This document shows, piece after piece, positions 34,752 through 45,303 of a DNA stretch of 64,000 nucleotides; positions within the stretch are counted from its first letter, which is position 1; the number at the start of each line of letters is the position of its first letter. The notes under the pieces are model-generated. The model was given only the letters and a program-made list of their open reading frames with translations, made no database searches and was not told the origin of the DNA. The translations under genes were made by a program, and so were the position numbers. The DNA lies in NCBI GenBank assembly GCA_025266875.1, contig JALLLT010000074.1, positions 47,598 to 111,597 on the forward strand, in the 5' to 3' direction. The stretch comes from Fennellomyces sp. T-0311. Taxonomy: Eukaryota; Mucoromycota; Mucoromycetes; Mucorales; Lichtheimiaceae.

Positions 34752-35843
34752 TTACCTAAATCTTCTATCGATCATCCATGGTTTGAGCCCATCTGGCTTT
34801 CCAACATCCACAATCTCGATCTCTCTATCTGCAGCACGAGAGCCTCCCTTTCTACCACATAGTGTTTCTGGGGTTTCCTTTGCCTTCCCGTCCAGTTCGT
34901 CCAGCAGGTCGTTGAACTAGTTAATTATAAACATGTTAATTACACGTACTAACTTAACCCTCATTGTATTCCCTCTTTACTACGCCACCTTGGACGCTGA
35001 ACACGGTAGCTCTCACCATCAGTCTCATCACCTGAGGCGTACGCCTTGGAAAGTGCCCGCGCAATTTCTGCAATGGGCTGATTCAATTTGGTCGACATTT
35101 CCTGCCGGCAATGCCTGAATGCAGCCATTCTCTTATGAACCTTCTACAGTTTTGTAGTTCAGTACGTGTTTATGTCAAAGTATTTATAGCAAACCTCTCC
35201 CAATCGCCCATTGCGCCGGCTCTTCATATTTCTCGCAGCTCGTTGCGCTGGAGTCAGATTGACTTCTCGCGCAGTGTTATGGAAGTTCTTGCGCACCATA
35301 TACTTAACCTTGCGAGTATAGTCCGTGATCTGCGGGAACTTATCACGTTTTTCATACAGTATATCTCGCAGTTTCTGTGCGATCTTGCTGTTGTGCCTGG
35401 TTCCGAATTTCGCCTGGTAGTCGTAGGCATTTTCTTCTGGATCATCCTGGACAAGTCCTTCATAAGCTATCCTTAGCTGCGACTATAGAGGTTATGTGTT
35501 AATGAATGATACTTATTTTCTGGTAGCAATCCCAACGTACACTTAGCTCAGGCTGCCTTCCATTGCAGTCGTCATCGCTTTCTACCGTGGTGGTTGGCAG
35601 TGGATCCGGTGTTGCTTGTATTGCAGTAGGCAGAACTGACAGAGCAGACCTAACACTCTCTGCAACCAATGCTTTGAGAGCATCAGCATCTGTCTGACCA
35701 CCAGTGATCCCGTTCTGGTTAGCCTCCAGGACCCGCATACGGCTGTTCAGCTGCCTTTGCAACTGAAGCACACCGTCCAATGTGATCTGGGGAGAGGTCG
35801 CAGGTAGTGGGGATGGATTGCGGTTTTCGTCAGGAGCAGACAT
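34752..35843 (-). CDS. CACTA accessory gene, helical/basic, unknown function
   Basis: Convergent with the transposase gene. Start at 35843 (MSAPDENRNPSPLP). Four exons by eye: VLQLQRQLNSRMRVLEANQ (likely coiled coil) to QPELS; SQLRIAYEGLVQDDPEENAY..KIAQKLRDILYEKRDKFPQI and NLTPAQRAARNMKSRRNG; KVHKRMAAFRHCRQEMSTKL; and FNDLLDELDGKAKETPETL to a TAA at 34752. Introns are about 60-70 bp. The composition (coiled coil, basic patches, no catalytic motif) is what one expects of a DNA-binding TnpA-like helper that recognises subterminal repeats. That role is inference. Confidence 0.65.
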
Positions 35844-37287
35844 GAGAAGACTAAGTTTTAGGTAATCAATAATAGATAATTCAATCTGGATGCACATACT
35901 TCAGTAGCGATAAAAGTAAAAGTTTGTGACCGAAAAAGGGGACGAAGTTGAAGGTGTTGTCAATCGCTACGATTTATACATCAGTCGGATCCAAGCAGCT
36001 TTCCGTATTTGTCGACATTCCCATTTTGAGTGAAGTATTTTGGCAACCCCAAAACAAGGAACCAAGACGCGCGGCTCTGCCACTCATATTTTTTCCGTTA
36101 CTCTCATTCTTTACGCGTAAATCACAAATGCTCATTGAGGTTAGTAATTGACCTTTGCATACAAAAACACTAAAGCCTTTAAGTATATACAACAGCTTTC
36201 ATGATTACTCGAGAGGTTAGTCTTGAAGATGTGCAAACTGAATGCCGCTTACAAAGCTATAGGTTATGAGCTAAAGCCCTTGAGTAGGTACGGTTGTATA
36301 TATATTGTCAGCAACACCTAAACATACAAATACTAATAACTGCTGCCTGTAGTTTTGTCAAGATAAAGCTTCATAAGCATTATGGAATTCGTTCCTGACT
36401 AATGGTAAGACTCTTTGTATAGGTGGCTAACCTACAGTTTCGTTACATATGACAATGATGATCCATTGACGTCACCATACAAAGGTAAGCTTTTGAGGGT
36501 AAAACGCTCAAATCCCAATGCTGATCAAACTTCCATAATATACAGAACACTGGCTGATAGTATAAGGAAACGTGGTAAAATCTTAACTTCCTCTTCTATA
36601 TGCTCCATTGACTAAGCTTGATTTTGACTTTTCTATATTATGAATGTGCACTATATAAGCTTTGTAATTTTGTTCTGAATAACACAGAATTGATCTATAT
36701 CTTATAGGAAAGTTAATCCGATTGTTCTATTCCTCATCAAGCAAATCACTGTTACTGTTGGTATTTATCGTGTTTTCCTCACCAAATATACGTCCTAATA
36801 ATCACACGTCTTTAGGGTTGATATGAAATGCCAATCCATATTATTGATGTGGCAATGGCCTTTTCCCACCAACGGATCAATCTCAATGGACTGTATATGC
36901 GACTGTGTTATGCAGTCCTTGCGTCTCATTGGTCTGGTTATATACTTTTGGCCATAGTTTAGCATAGAAAGTGATACAAAAAATAAATAAAGAAGTAAAC
37001 ATATTTGGAAGAAAACGATATTTATACATTGGCTTCTTTTGGAGATCTATAAGGTTCTCCGTCTAATAATAGATTCTTATAAGGATCTTATTTGAACCTT
37101 TCAGGCACTGAAAGGTTGCTGAAAGATAATATTTCAGCCGCTGAAATGTGGTAAGTCAGCCGCTGAAAGATGGCTGAAAGATTGAGCTTTCAGCGGCTGA
37201 AAGGTGTCTGAAATTGGATGGCAGAATGTCTTTCAGCCTAATTTTAGACACCTTTCAGCCATCTGAAAGATATCCTTTCTTGTAGTG
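35844..37287. repeat. Right noncoding and subterminal region of the CACTA element
   Basis: No gene recognised from 35900 to 37080. From 37100 to 37287 the heptamer CTGAAAG/CTTTCAG recurs at least ten times, often as CAGCCGCTGAAAG, leading into the terminal inverted repeat. Confidence 0.75.
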
Positions 37288-37290
37288 TAG

Positions 37291-37750
37291 AGCATAGCTT
37301 CAGGAAGTGGACACGATGCTGTACGAGGAATAGCAGCATTTACATCAAGTAGAGGTTGTAATGCAGCAACAAAATTTGCATGTTCTTCAGAAGTGCCTGC
37401 TGAAGAATTGCTAGGCTCATGCAAGGAAGTAGTAGCCGGAGCTAAAGGTCTGTTGGGTTTGTGCCAGCAATAAGCGAGACCTTGCAAGTAAATACCAATG
37501 TGAGGCATAAGATCAGCACCGATAGAAATATCAGCATCAGCATTGAAGTCCATGACTTCGAAGGTGTGAACAGTAGTGTAGCCGTTATGAGAGATCTTTA
37601 TTTGGACGGATCCAATTCTATCTATCTGTAGCCCGGGGGCCGCGAGACCAATCTTGCCAATGGATGGCATAACCAAAAGACCTAGACGAGAGGCCAAGGA
37701 AGGAGTGATCGCGCTAAACGTAGCACTGGAATCGACAAAGCCGAAGGTGT
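37291..37750 (-). pseudogene. Element B retropepsin-like protease
   Basis: FGFVDSSATFSAITPSLASR corresponds to the catalytic D-S/T-G/S loop (here DSSA). DADISIGADLMPHIGI is the second conserved block (usually (I/L)LG.D). The reading runs to EAMLY, where the CACTA element interrupts it, and resumes at 27224. A stop just upstream separates it from the gag part. Confidence 0.75.
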
Positions 37751-39253
37751 TTACTGAGAGGAGACGTTGCGGAGGTTGGGCTCCACATTGGACATGACGA
37801 TGTCCTCAGGTGTCGTGGGCGACGAGGACGAAGCTACGTTGGTAGTGAGTGGTGGTGGCGATGGCTCGGAAGCCACGGAAGCGGGGTTGGTAGGCAAATT
37901 GTCCGAAACAGGAAGTGCAGAAGTGGCAGGAGCAGGTGGTGGTGTGACTGGTGTTGTGGTGGTGTTTTCTTCGAGGAGAAGTGTTGCCGATCGAATTGCC
38001 ATGTGGTTAACCTTGCACGCATGGTCCGGAGACCAAGGTGCTTTGCAGCGGAAGCAAAGGTTTCCTGAGGCGGAAGACGACAAACCAGCACACGAACCCG
38101 AACCAGAACCAGAAGACGATGAAGCGGCATGCTTCGAAACTTTTGCACCAGAAGTGCGAACCTTGAGAGCGGGGTCAGGCTTGCAACACTCCTCGGTCAA
38201 ATGGTAGCAGTGACCGTGCATCTAGCAAAACTTCTTGTTGTTGTGCTCGGAGGGCACGGACCTCTTGACAGCCTTGCCTTTGTTGTTGGCACCAGAGTCA
38301 TAGGCAGCGGCCTGCTTGCTGTGCTGCGAGAGCACGACTTTGCCATACAGGTTGCAGGCCAGGTTGGCGGCTTGGTCAGTGGAGGTGCGCTAATCAGCAG
38401 ACAAGTGAGCTTGCCCAAGACTCACGTGCTACTGGAGCTCTGGAAGCAGGGAGTTGGTGAAGATGGTGGCGATGATGTGGCTGTCCTCACAACCTGCCTC
38501 GCGGCGAACCTTGTGGAATCGATCGGTGTACGACTCGACCGACTCGTTGTACTGCATGTGCATGTTCACCAGTCCTTGCATGTGTTGCGCCTGGCGCTCA
38601 GCATCTTGGATGCCATACTTGTTGATGATGGTCTTGCGAGCGAACGACCAAGGCAAAGAGGCATGGGGCTTGAGGTGGTCCACGAACCAGAAGCGTTGAT
38701 CCAGAGACAACATGCGGGGAAGGAGACGACACCAGGCAGAGTCCAAGTCTTGCACGTATGATTCGACGATGCCTTCGAACCAGTCGAGACACTCTTGCAC
38801 GGAGGCAAAAACAGGCTTGGTGCAGTTGGATACGTTGCCGGCCCACTGGAGTAGAGGTAGGTCCGAGGGCACAACAAGGCGGTTGGTGGTATTTGGAGCC
38901 GGAATAGGAGTTGCTGGCTGGGACTCGGCAGTCAACTTTTGCAGGCTTGCCTGAAGGGACGCCAAGGAACGATCGGCCAGATCATGTCGAGCAAGTGCCA
39001 GTTGGAGCTGCACCAGCGGCAGATCCATACAAGACAGCTGAATCGCCCAATGGATGAGATTCTGGGTGGCGCGGTCGACCACTTCTTGTGTGTGCTCGAT
39101 GGGTGAGCGATCGCCATTTGACGTAATAGGATCTTGCATGTCAAAGTCCAGGGAGTCTTGGTGAGTATTGGTGGTGGTAGCTTGGATCCTAGGTTGCTGG
39201 GGAACTGAACCAGTTTCGGAGGCGTTGGATGAAGTGGTAGGTTGGTGAGACAT
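37751..39253 (-). pseudogene. Element B gag with zinc knuckle, three in-frame TAG codons
   Basis: Starts MSHQPTTSSNAS at 39253. The capsid region includes WFEGIVESYVQDLDSAW and FVDHLKPHASLPWSFARK, with MQYNESVESYTDRFHKVRRE. Three TAG codons follow in one unshifted frame: ELQ-TAG-HVSLGQ, SAD-TAG-RTSTDQ and KFC-TAG-MHGHC. At each a Gln (CAG) would be natural. After the last come MHGHCYHLTEEC and the knuckle CFRCKAPWSPDHAC. Pro/Ser/Thr-rich spacer to 37751. Confidence 0.85.
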
Positions 39254-39297
39254 GGTAAATGGATAGAAATAATCAGACGAGAATTCGTTGAAAAAAA

Positions 39298-39719
39298 TGT
39301 TGAATCAAGAGAGAGAATAAGTATGAAAGACAAATATGTCAACGAGACTCAAAAAGGTAACTGATTTATTTCATATGTTTTGCTCTCTCGATTTATAATA
39401 AATGCTTATCCATGATGGGATTTCCTTAAGCCGGTATTTCTGTGAGTGATGTATAATGTCAACCTTATTATCATTGGGCAGTTACGGATCGTGATGATCG
39501 ATAGGATGAATGCTGACAGAGCATATCCATGAAAAGACGCGTTGACCGGAAGGTGGTGTCTATAAGTAACCTGATTGGCTGAGTATTTGGTAAGCATGAA
39601 GCTCAACGTTCCGATGTCGAAAGTGGGAAGCGGCAGTAAGGATGGAAAGCTCTTATTCACTGACGGACAGCATAGATGACAAAGAAGCTTGTTAGGGTGT
39701 GTTCATGTTGGATACGACA
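39298..39719 (-). repeat. Right (5') LTR of element B, 422 bp
   Basis: The intact copy: begins TGTTGAATCAAGAGAG and ends GGATACGACA on the plus strand. It matches the split left LTR. The minus-strand sequence after it is TTTTTTTCAACGAATTC, not a TGG-type tRNA primer site, so the element may prime differently or the site has decayed. Confidence 0.93.
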
Positions 39720-39724
39720 AAGTA

Positions 39725-40415
39725 GACAGTAAGTATCGATGCAGTCACCCAATGCCTCATTCATCATAGCTTGAAACACTGGAGCCAAGTTGTGTAAACC
39801 AAAAGGAAGAACTCGCCAGCAGTATTGGCCATATCGCGTGTTGAACGCCGCCTTGTCCTCATCTTCAGGTCGACGCTGAACTTGATGGTAGCCACTTCGT
39901 AAATCCAAGGAGGTGAATCGTGTCGCCTTGAATAGCCGCTCTAGGCACTCATCAATGCGAGGCAACGCCGTGCTGTTGCAACGCGTTAAACGATTTGTAG
40001 CGCGGTAGTCGACGCACATGTGCAGAGAGCCATCCTTTTTTCATACAAAGAGCACCGGTGCCCCCCAAGGTGAAGAACTAGGCCGAATGAGTCTTAAGTG
40101 GAGCAACTCTTTCAACTGCCGTCGTAATTCATCTAACTCGAGTGGGCTCATCTTGTACGGTAGACGAGACATAGGATCGGCATCACTGGTGTCAACGACA
40201 TGCTGGACTCCTCTATCAGGTGGCAACCCTGGCAACGTATCCTGAAATGCATCGCTGAACTCGGACACCAGTTCTTGAAACTTGCTATCTAGTGATGGTG
40301 TAGGCTTGACGTCCTCGGCCTTGACAAAATACACAAATACATCATCAATCCTCTTGCTGCGCTCTAAGCGCTGGACTTGGCGGTGCGAGATAAGGTAGGC
40401 CAACTCAGGGATCAC
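39725..40415 (-). pseudogene. Element A RT, N-terminal part
   Basis: The linker RVIPELAYLISHRQVQ matches A1. Then FSDAFQDTLPGLPP, LRLIRPSSSPWGAPVLFV, a TGA (expected Arg, CGA), KKDGSLHMCVDYRATN, FTSLDLRSGYHQV and RVLPFGLHNLAPVFQ, ending DTYCLL at the insertion of element B. RT continues at 6945 with YLDD. Confidence 0.88.
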
Positions 40416-40424
40416 ACGTTTATG

Positions 40425-40922
40425 TTATGAACGAATAACATATTCATGAGCACCCTTATGAATCCGCCAGGTATCCAATTCCCAACCTAGCACCGGTTGT
40501 ACCGCTTTGAGCCAATCGCGCCCGAGAATCACGTCGAACTTTGTATCCAGGACATATGCAGTGGTCTCATGCACAAAACCTTGAGCATCCAGGGACAACG
40601 TAGCTTGCTTACTGATGGCCATGACATGACCTCCAGCGGTTTCAACTTCGCGATTAGGCACCTCCCGAGTAGGCAAGGATATTGCGATTCTTGGCACAAC
40701 ATAAGAGCTAGTGGCACCAGGATCGATCAGAACTTGGACAGGACAGCCATTACACAACATTATATACAGGGGTAAATTGGTTTCTTTTATTGAAAGCAGT
40801 GAATCCAGATACTGTTTGTCCTCCTGTAGAGTTTCTTGAAGCAGGCGTGCGTCTTCGTCCTGGTCGTCAGATGAGTCGATCAGTTGGCCCTCAGGGACCA
40901 TAGGCAGCTCTTGTCTCATCAC
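40425..40922 (-). pseudogene. Element A retropepsin
   Basis: VQVLIDPGATSSYVVPRIA is the active-site region. The usual DSG is DPG here, which would alter the catalytic loop. FDVILGRDWLKAV is the second block. Before the protease, SDDQDEDARLLQETLQEDKQ matches A1. The frame ends EYVIRS-TAA, where A1 reads through with Pro-Arg (CCACGA), so the stop arose by C-to-T and G-to-A changes. Confidence 0.87.
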
Positions 40923-41723
40923 ATTCAGAGATTGTGATTGGCGCGAGGGAACTCTCTCTAATTCGACCGCGCTTGGCCTTTTGGGTGGCTTTGGAAACTT
41001 GAGCGACCGTTGGCTTGACCACGACCATTACCACTCTGACGACGATGACGACGGGCAGATGAACAATTGCGCACAATGTGACCAAGGCCACCACAATTGT
41101 AATACTCGCAGTTATGCTCGTCATTGCTATCTTGTCGACGTTCCCCGAAACTGTTACTGCGACCAAACGAATGCCCGTTGGGGCTAGAGTCTCTTGAGCG
41201 GATAGCGTCCAAGTCCATCGGAGCAACGCCAGACGAACGAAGATACTCAAGCACATGTTGTCCAAAATGCAGTTGGGGAGCTTGTTGTTGGACGTGCTGC
41301 TGGTACTAGTACTGACTTTGTTGCTGTGAGCTTTCAAACGCCAAAGCAACTTGCATTGCCTCGTCAGTGGATTGCGCCGAACGAGAGCGAACGTGCATGT
41401 ACATTGTGGTTGCAGTCCTCGCTCGAAACGGTCTTGGGCTTCGTCGTCTGTCATGTGCGGCATGGCTGTCTAGATAGCTTGGAATTGCGCGACATACTCA
41501 GCAACGGTATCTTGCTATGCCAAATGAGCCAGGTGGTCTCTTGCAAGTCGATTCGCATCAGGTGGACTATACATAGCCAGCAGGCGTTTCTTGAACTCGT
41601 TCCAGTCGTCAATGTCAGTGCGTTTCTCCTGCTGCTGCCACCAGATCTCTGCCTCGCCGCGCAGAAGGGTAGCTGTTGCACAGGTCGCTGCAGTATATCG
41701 CAGCACCTCTTTGTACTCCCTTT
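40891..41723 (-). pseudogene. Element A gag, truncated at its N-terminus
   Basis: LLRGEAEIWWQQQEKR, PPDANRLARDHLAHLA and EYLRSSGVAPMDLDAIRS match A1. A knuckle-like CEYYNCGGLGHIVRNC is present. Three TAG codons lie in otherwise conserved sequence: after AHLA, at FQAI-TAG-TAMPH (A1 has TGG) and at QY-TAG-YQQ (A1 has TGG). The N-terminal part is missing: the frame meets the LTR-E boundary at 41723. Confidence 0.85.
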
Positions 41724-41921
41724 TGTTATTATCGTTATCATCACATTTATTATCCACATCATGCGCAGCAATTCGCAGTAAGCCACAGTAGTATTTTATT
41801 AACATTAGAAAACATATAAATATCCCTTTAGACTAAAAGAATAAACATTATCTTACAACTTCTGTTTCAAACCTTTGATCTGTTATTGGCTACGGTCTAA
41901 CCGCCAACAAGTAACACGACA
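41724..41921 (+). repeat. LTR-E, ~198 bp, plus orientation
   Basis: Begins TGTTATTATCG and ends AACACGACA. The reverse complement aligns with LTR-b (GGCGG..AGACC, TTTGAAACAGAA, ATATTTATATGTTTTCTAAT). It is followed by ATTCGTAGCGAAAGTGG, the same primer-site-like sequence as beside LTR-b. It interrupts gag of element A. Confidence 0.75.
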
Positions 41922-41941
41922 ATTCGTAGCGAAAGTGGTTT

Positions 41942-42229
41942 ATGGCTGATAACAACAGAAAAGTATCAAGACTTGAAGGCCCCAGTTTCCAAGGATATCA
42001 ACAAGAAGACACAAATTCCGATCCAGAAGATTTTACCACGAAGACTGAACTGCTCATTGGAATTGACGAACCAATGCCACAAGGAACTAGACAGGATGAT
42101 CAGATGCGTTTGGGCATGCAAGCATTGACCAGAATTCTGGAAACCAAGGATACCGTGGGCACAACACCAAGCTTGGGATTTCAACCACGTTGTGCTGTGG
42201 GGTTGATAAATAGTAAGGTGAGGCAATAA
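41942..42229 (+). pseudogene. Gag N-terminal fragment of the LTR-E element
   Basis: MADNNRKVSRLEGPSFQGYQ starts 20 bp after LTR-E, the position of a gag start. It stays open for 95 codons (TKTELLIGIDEPMPQGTR, RLGMQALTRILE) and then ends. No capsid or knuckle motif follows, so the rest of the element is lost. Confidence 0.5.
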
Positions 42230-42510
42230 AGACGAATCCTTTGAGATACAGATTTATTTCTGAAAATCAGAACAACTTGCTTTCTATTATTACGATGGTT
42301 CTTTTATACTCGATCGCTTCCTTCGATTCATATGACAGATTTGCATAATAAATTCTCTTAGTCTTTCTCTTAGTACCTCTTAGTACTTCTTAGTGTCTCT
42401 TAGTGTCTTTTAGTATGTTCGAAGTAACGGAGTATTGACAGATCGACGCTAACAAATTTGGTAACACGTAGGTGACGTATTCTCGATTTGGACTTCTTTA
42501 TCGGACTTAG
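42230..42510. other. Gene-free junction with CTTAGT(N) short repeats
   Basis: No coding sequence recognised. Between about 42358 and 42414 a 9-11 bp unit (CTCTTAGTAC, CTTCTTAGTG, TCTCTTAGTG) recurs imperfectly. The AT-rich stretch may be a truncated LTR end, but no TG..CA limits could be fixed. Confidence 0.35.
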
Positions 42511-45303
42511 TCCTTGGACACCACACCACTGATACTCGCGACCAGCTGAGAGCGAAGCTCAATGAGTATTTGTGTGCTAAAGGATACAAAGGAGGCATTG
42601 TAATTGTGACACGTGTGGTGCTTAGAGATGGACGGAAAATGGATGGGAACAAAACCCGAAATAAGAAATAGGTAAAAAGAAAAGGGTAGAAGAAGAACGA
42701 TAGATGTAAGGTTACTGGTAAGTACCGAACAAATGTCGACAATAACAGGTTCGAGAAGTTACGGGTCGAATGCAGTGTCAACAGTTAATGAGAAAAGTAA
42801 TACGTCGAATTAGTAAGACTATCACCAAAGTCTATCCACACTAAACGACCGTATTCCCAAAAAAAAATCAGAGTAAGAGACGAAAAAACGACCTTGATTT
42901 ATTATTGGCCAACTGGCCTTTTTATACCTATTCTCAAATAGGCAACACGACGATCTACGCTATGACTAACTGAATGATAAACGAGAGTGAACGTGAGAGA
43001 ATGACGGGGAAGGAATTACGGACAGGGTTGAGAGGTTGAGAAGTTATAGTTAAGTAGGACATAGGGCAAGAAGTACATATATAGGAATCATGACATAATG
43101 AAGGAAGATAAAAGAATGACCGGAGGAGCGTGAATACGTGAGAAACAAAGACATAAGCATAAAGAAGTACCCAAAAAGGAAGTAACGTGGAAAGAACAGT
43201 ACGTGGATCGAAAGGTCAGCATAATTAATGAGGGAACGTGCGTAGAAGAAAATGGTAACATAAGGTTAAAGCGCGGAAAAGGGGAAAAAGGGATGGCAAA
43301 AAGAAAAAGAGACTGTGGGAAAAGAGTGACAAAATGCAAAGGCAGGGAAGAGCGGTTACACCAACGATGAGCAACCCTGCCTTCCCTGCTCACGTGACGG
43401 TGGATGAGGCCGGCAAATCCACCATATGTCGTGTCAATTGCATCAAGCGGAACCAAAAGCAATGGTACCCAATATTGCTACTTCAAGTGTAAGCAGGGTG
43501 GCGAGTACCAACCACACAGATCCAGCTTCAAGAACCACAGTGCCCCAGTTGTGGGCAATGGGGCAATTGACTCAAACTCGACTGGTGCCCATGATGTTGG
43601 ATGTATGACGCACTACAAGTGTACAAACGGTGTCATAAAGTCTAGACCTGAAACAAAAACTGTTCGCATTGATTGCCCATACCTTCTTTACATGGCGAAG
43701 GGGAAGGACTGTGCCAAGTGGACTTTCGTCATGAACTCGTCGAAGATCAATTTGCAGCATACCTGTTGTACTGAAGATGACCGCACTGACCCTCGCATTT
43801 TTTCTGAAGTCAGAAAGCAAGGAATTACTCGCGAGGATGCCATGGAGTTTGTGCAGCAATCATCTGTTGGGATTATGCCTACCCAAATGTTACGACTTAA
43901 GCGTGGCAACGATCCTACGGTGACGACGATCCCTCGGGACATCCGGAAGGTTCTGGAAATATCCAACATTCAAAAGGACTGTGACAACCAGTTCACGAGT
44001 ATTGATAGATCACTCAGAACTGGAAGATATGCCTATCGATATGAACTGACAGATGAAAGAGAGCTATGCCAGCTATTTGTCGCTCATAAAGATTCAATCG
44101 TCAAAGCTCAACGATTTCTGGAAGTCGTAATTATTGATGCGATCTACAAGACAAACATATCCAGCGTTCCACTTGTACAAATTGTTGGTGTCGACAATTT
44201 GGCGACTAACGATAGTACTGACTCCTTACGCAGTTTCCTTATCGGCTATGCACTTGTGAACAACGAACAAACGGATACCTACGCTTGGATGGTGAACTGC
44301 TTGAAAACTGTCATTTATGATGCAGCAAAAGAGCCATGTATGCCGGGACTATTTGTCACAGATAATGATCGATCACTTCGTTCTGCTCTCAAGCGCGTTT
44401 TTCCGTCAGTTCCTCGTTCTCTGTGTTCATGGCATGTGCAAATGAATTTCGAGAAAAAGCTACCAAATGGCATAGACGAAACCGCCAAGAACAGCTTTGT
44501 ATCTGCTGTGCGTGGAATGCTGTATGCGCGAAGCTTGGCTGGCTTTCAAACAGCGAAACACAAGTACTACGAGCGACCAAACAAATGCCAAGTGAAAACT
44601 ATTTGAATGGCTACCTTGGAAGGTATGTATCACGCAAAACTCTAAGAGCTCCTGAATTTATATTACATGTGTACTTACTTCTTCATAAAAACGTATCAAG
44701 TTTACTCAAGGATGATGAGGAAGAGTGGGCGGGCTATATTGCCAGAAATCGCTTTAACCTCAGTGTCAGATCGACCCAGCGCGTCGAAGGAACTCACGCC
44801 GTTGTTAAAGAGATTATACAAAAGCCCGGAAAGCTCTATACTATTATAGGCTATATTCATACCTTTTTGGAGAAGGTAAATACATACTTACTTTATACGT
44901 CCGAAGATTGGCTTAGTCTAAATACGCACATCAATAGAAACTGGCGAGAGACAAGGAAGAGTCCGAGGAACACTATAAAAAGCTCATCTATAAAAATGCA
45001 ATGAAAACGGCAATAGATAGCGAAGTGGCCAATATTCTAAAGCCCTTAGAGCATGCGATTGGCCACTTTGCTATCAGACGTATACGAAACGAGATCAGCA
45101 AAGCAAGGAAAGCAACAGTAGAAGATGAAGTCACTGGTGACGATAGCCCTTGCAACTGCGCGGCATGGATCAACTACCACCTACCTTGCTATCATCAAAT
45201 TTTACAGAACAGTAGCGACACTAAGATAATTATCGATCCAGCCACCATTGACAACTGCTGGTATTTGGATACAACATGTCAACGCGGTATGTTTAACTTG
45301 TAA
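42511..45303 (+). pseudogene. FAR1/MULE transposase 2, core (split by solo LTR, one frameshift)
   Basis: FAR1-like N-terminus: DQLRAKLNEYLCAKGYKG in 42511-42606, rejoining after the LTR at 43441 with ASSGTKSNGTQYCYFKCKQG. Then YKCTNGVIKS, DCPYLLYMAKG and NLQHTC, the zinc-binding positions. DDE core: VVIIDAIYKTN (Asp), VGVDNLATND, FVTDNDRSLRSA (Asp), LCSWHVQMNFEK. Near 44575 the frame shifts by one base, after which MPSENYLNGYL, RSTQRVEGTHAVVKE (Glu region) and the SWIM finger CNCAAWINYHLPCYH follow. It matches the MULE at 1-1312 block by block. No start codon identified upstream of 42511. Confidence 0.85.
42607..43436. repeat. Solo LTR, 830 bp, TSD ATTG, in MULE-2
   Basis: Ends TGACACGTGTGG and GTCGTGTCA (7-bp inverted TGACACG). 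ATTG lies at 42603-42606 and 43437-43440. Excision restores the MULE reading GGIVI-ASSGTKSNG. There is no significant coding sequence inside. A polyA-signal-like and T-rich stretch occurs around 42850-42930. Confidence 0.85.

Larger units (their letters stand above)
27228..37287. mobile_element. CACTA DNA transposon, 10,060 bp, TSD TAG
   Basis: The ends are CACTACAAAAAAGGATATCT and, inverted, CACTACAAGAAAGGATATCT (25-bp TIR with one mismatch). TAG lies at 27225-27227 and 37288-37290. Removing it restores the frame of B pol (EAMLY joined to IPTKEGETAYKQQ). It encodes a Tnp2-type transposase, a divergent minus-strand gene and a small plus-strand gene. It also hosts Tc1/mariner-like element 2. 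CTGAAAG/CTTTCAG motifs crowd both subterminal regions. Confidence 0.95.
6951..39719 (-). mobile_element. Chromovirus-type LTR retrotransposon B, inserted in A
   Basis: The 422-bp LTR at the right (39298-39719) and a split copy at the left (6951-7251 plus 14165-14282) begin TGTTGAATCA on the plus strand. The right copy ends GGATACGACA and the left GGATACA. Flanking AAGTA direct repeats (6946-6950, 39720-39724) prove insertion. Coding order on the minus strand is gag, knuckle, protease, RT, RNase H, integrase, chromodomain. Beside the left LTR is the polypurine tract GGTGGGGGGCAATAT. Three later elements sit inside it. By eye the two LTRs differ at roughly 17 of 420 positions, mostly transitions. 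B is dead: several TAG and one TGA. Confidence 0.92.
3895..41723 (-). mobile_element. Ty3-type LTR retrotransposon A (outermost), split by element B
   Basis: Read on the minus strand the order is gag (41723-40891), protease (40922-40425), RT palm (40415-39725), [element B], the rest of RT (6945-6589), RNase H, integrase to about 4189. The join is exact: AAGTA occurs at both 6946-6950 and 39720-39724. Removing B restores a continuous YLDDLLVFS RT active-site motif. A is inactive: it carries many stops (mostly TAG), frameshifts, a 450-bp solo LTR in integrase, and a gag truncated by LTR-E. Its protease and gag resemble the A1 fragment at 1.4-3.3 kb. Confidence 0.85.

Noticed and set aside
37767..38761. 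Long plus-strand reading frames opposite element B gag
   Set aside because: Antisense of a recognisable gag with zinc knuckle; Gly/Val-rich composition mirrors the Pro/Thr-rich sense strand.
37751..39253. UAG read as glutamine (altered genetic code), because many in-frame TAG sit at Gln positions
   Set aside because: Other TAGs replace Trp (TGG in the A1 copy), and TAG serves as the natural stop in the Tc1/mariner-like element 1 transposase, the Plavaka-2 partner gene and the Plavaka-3 transposase. Mutation explains it better.
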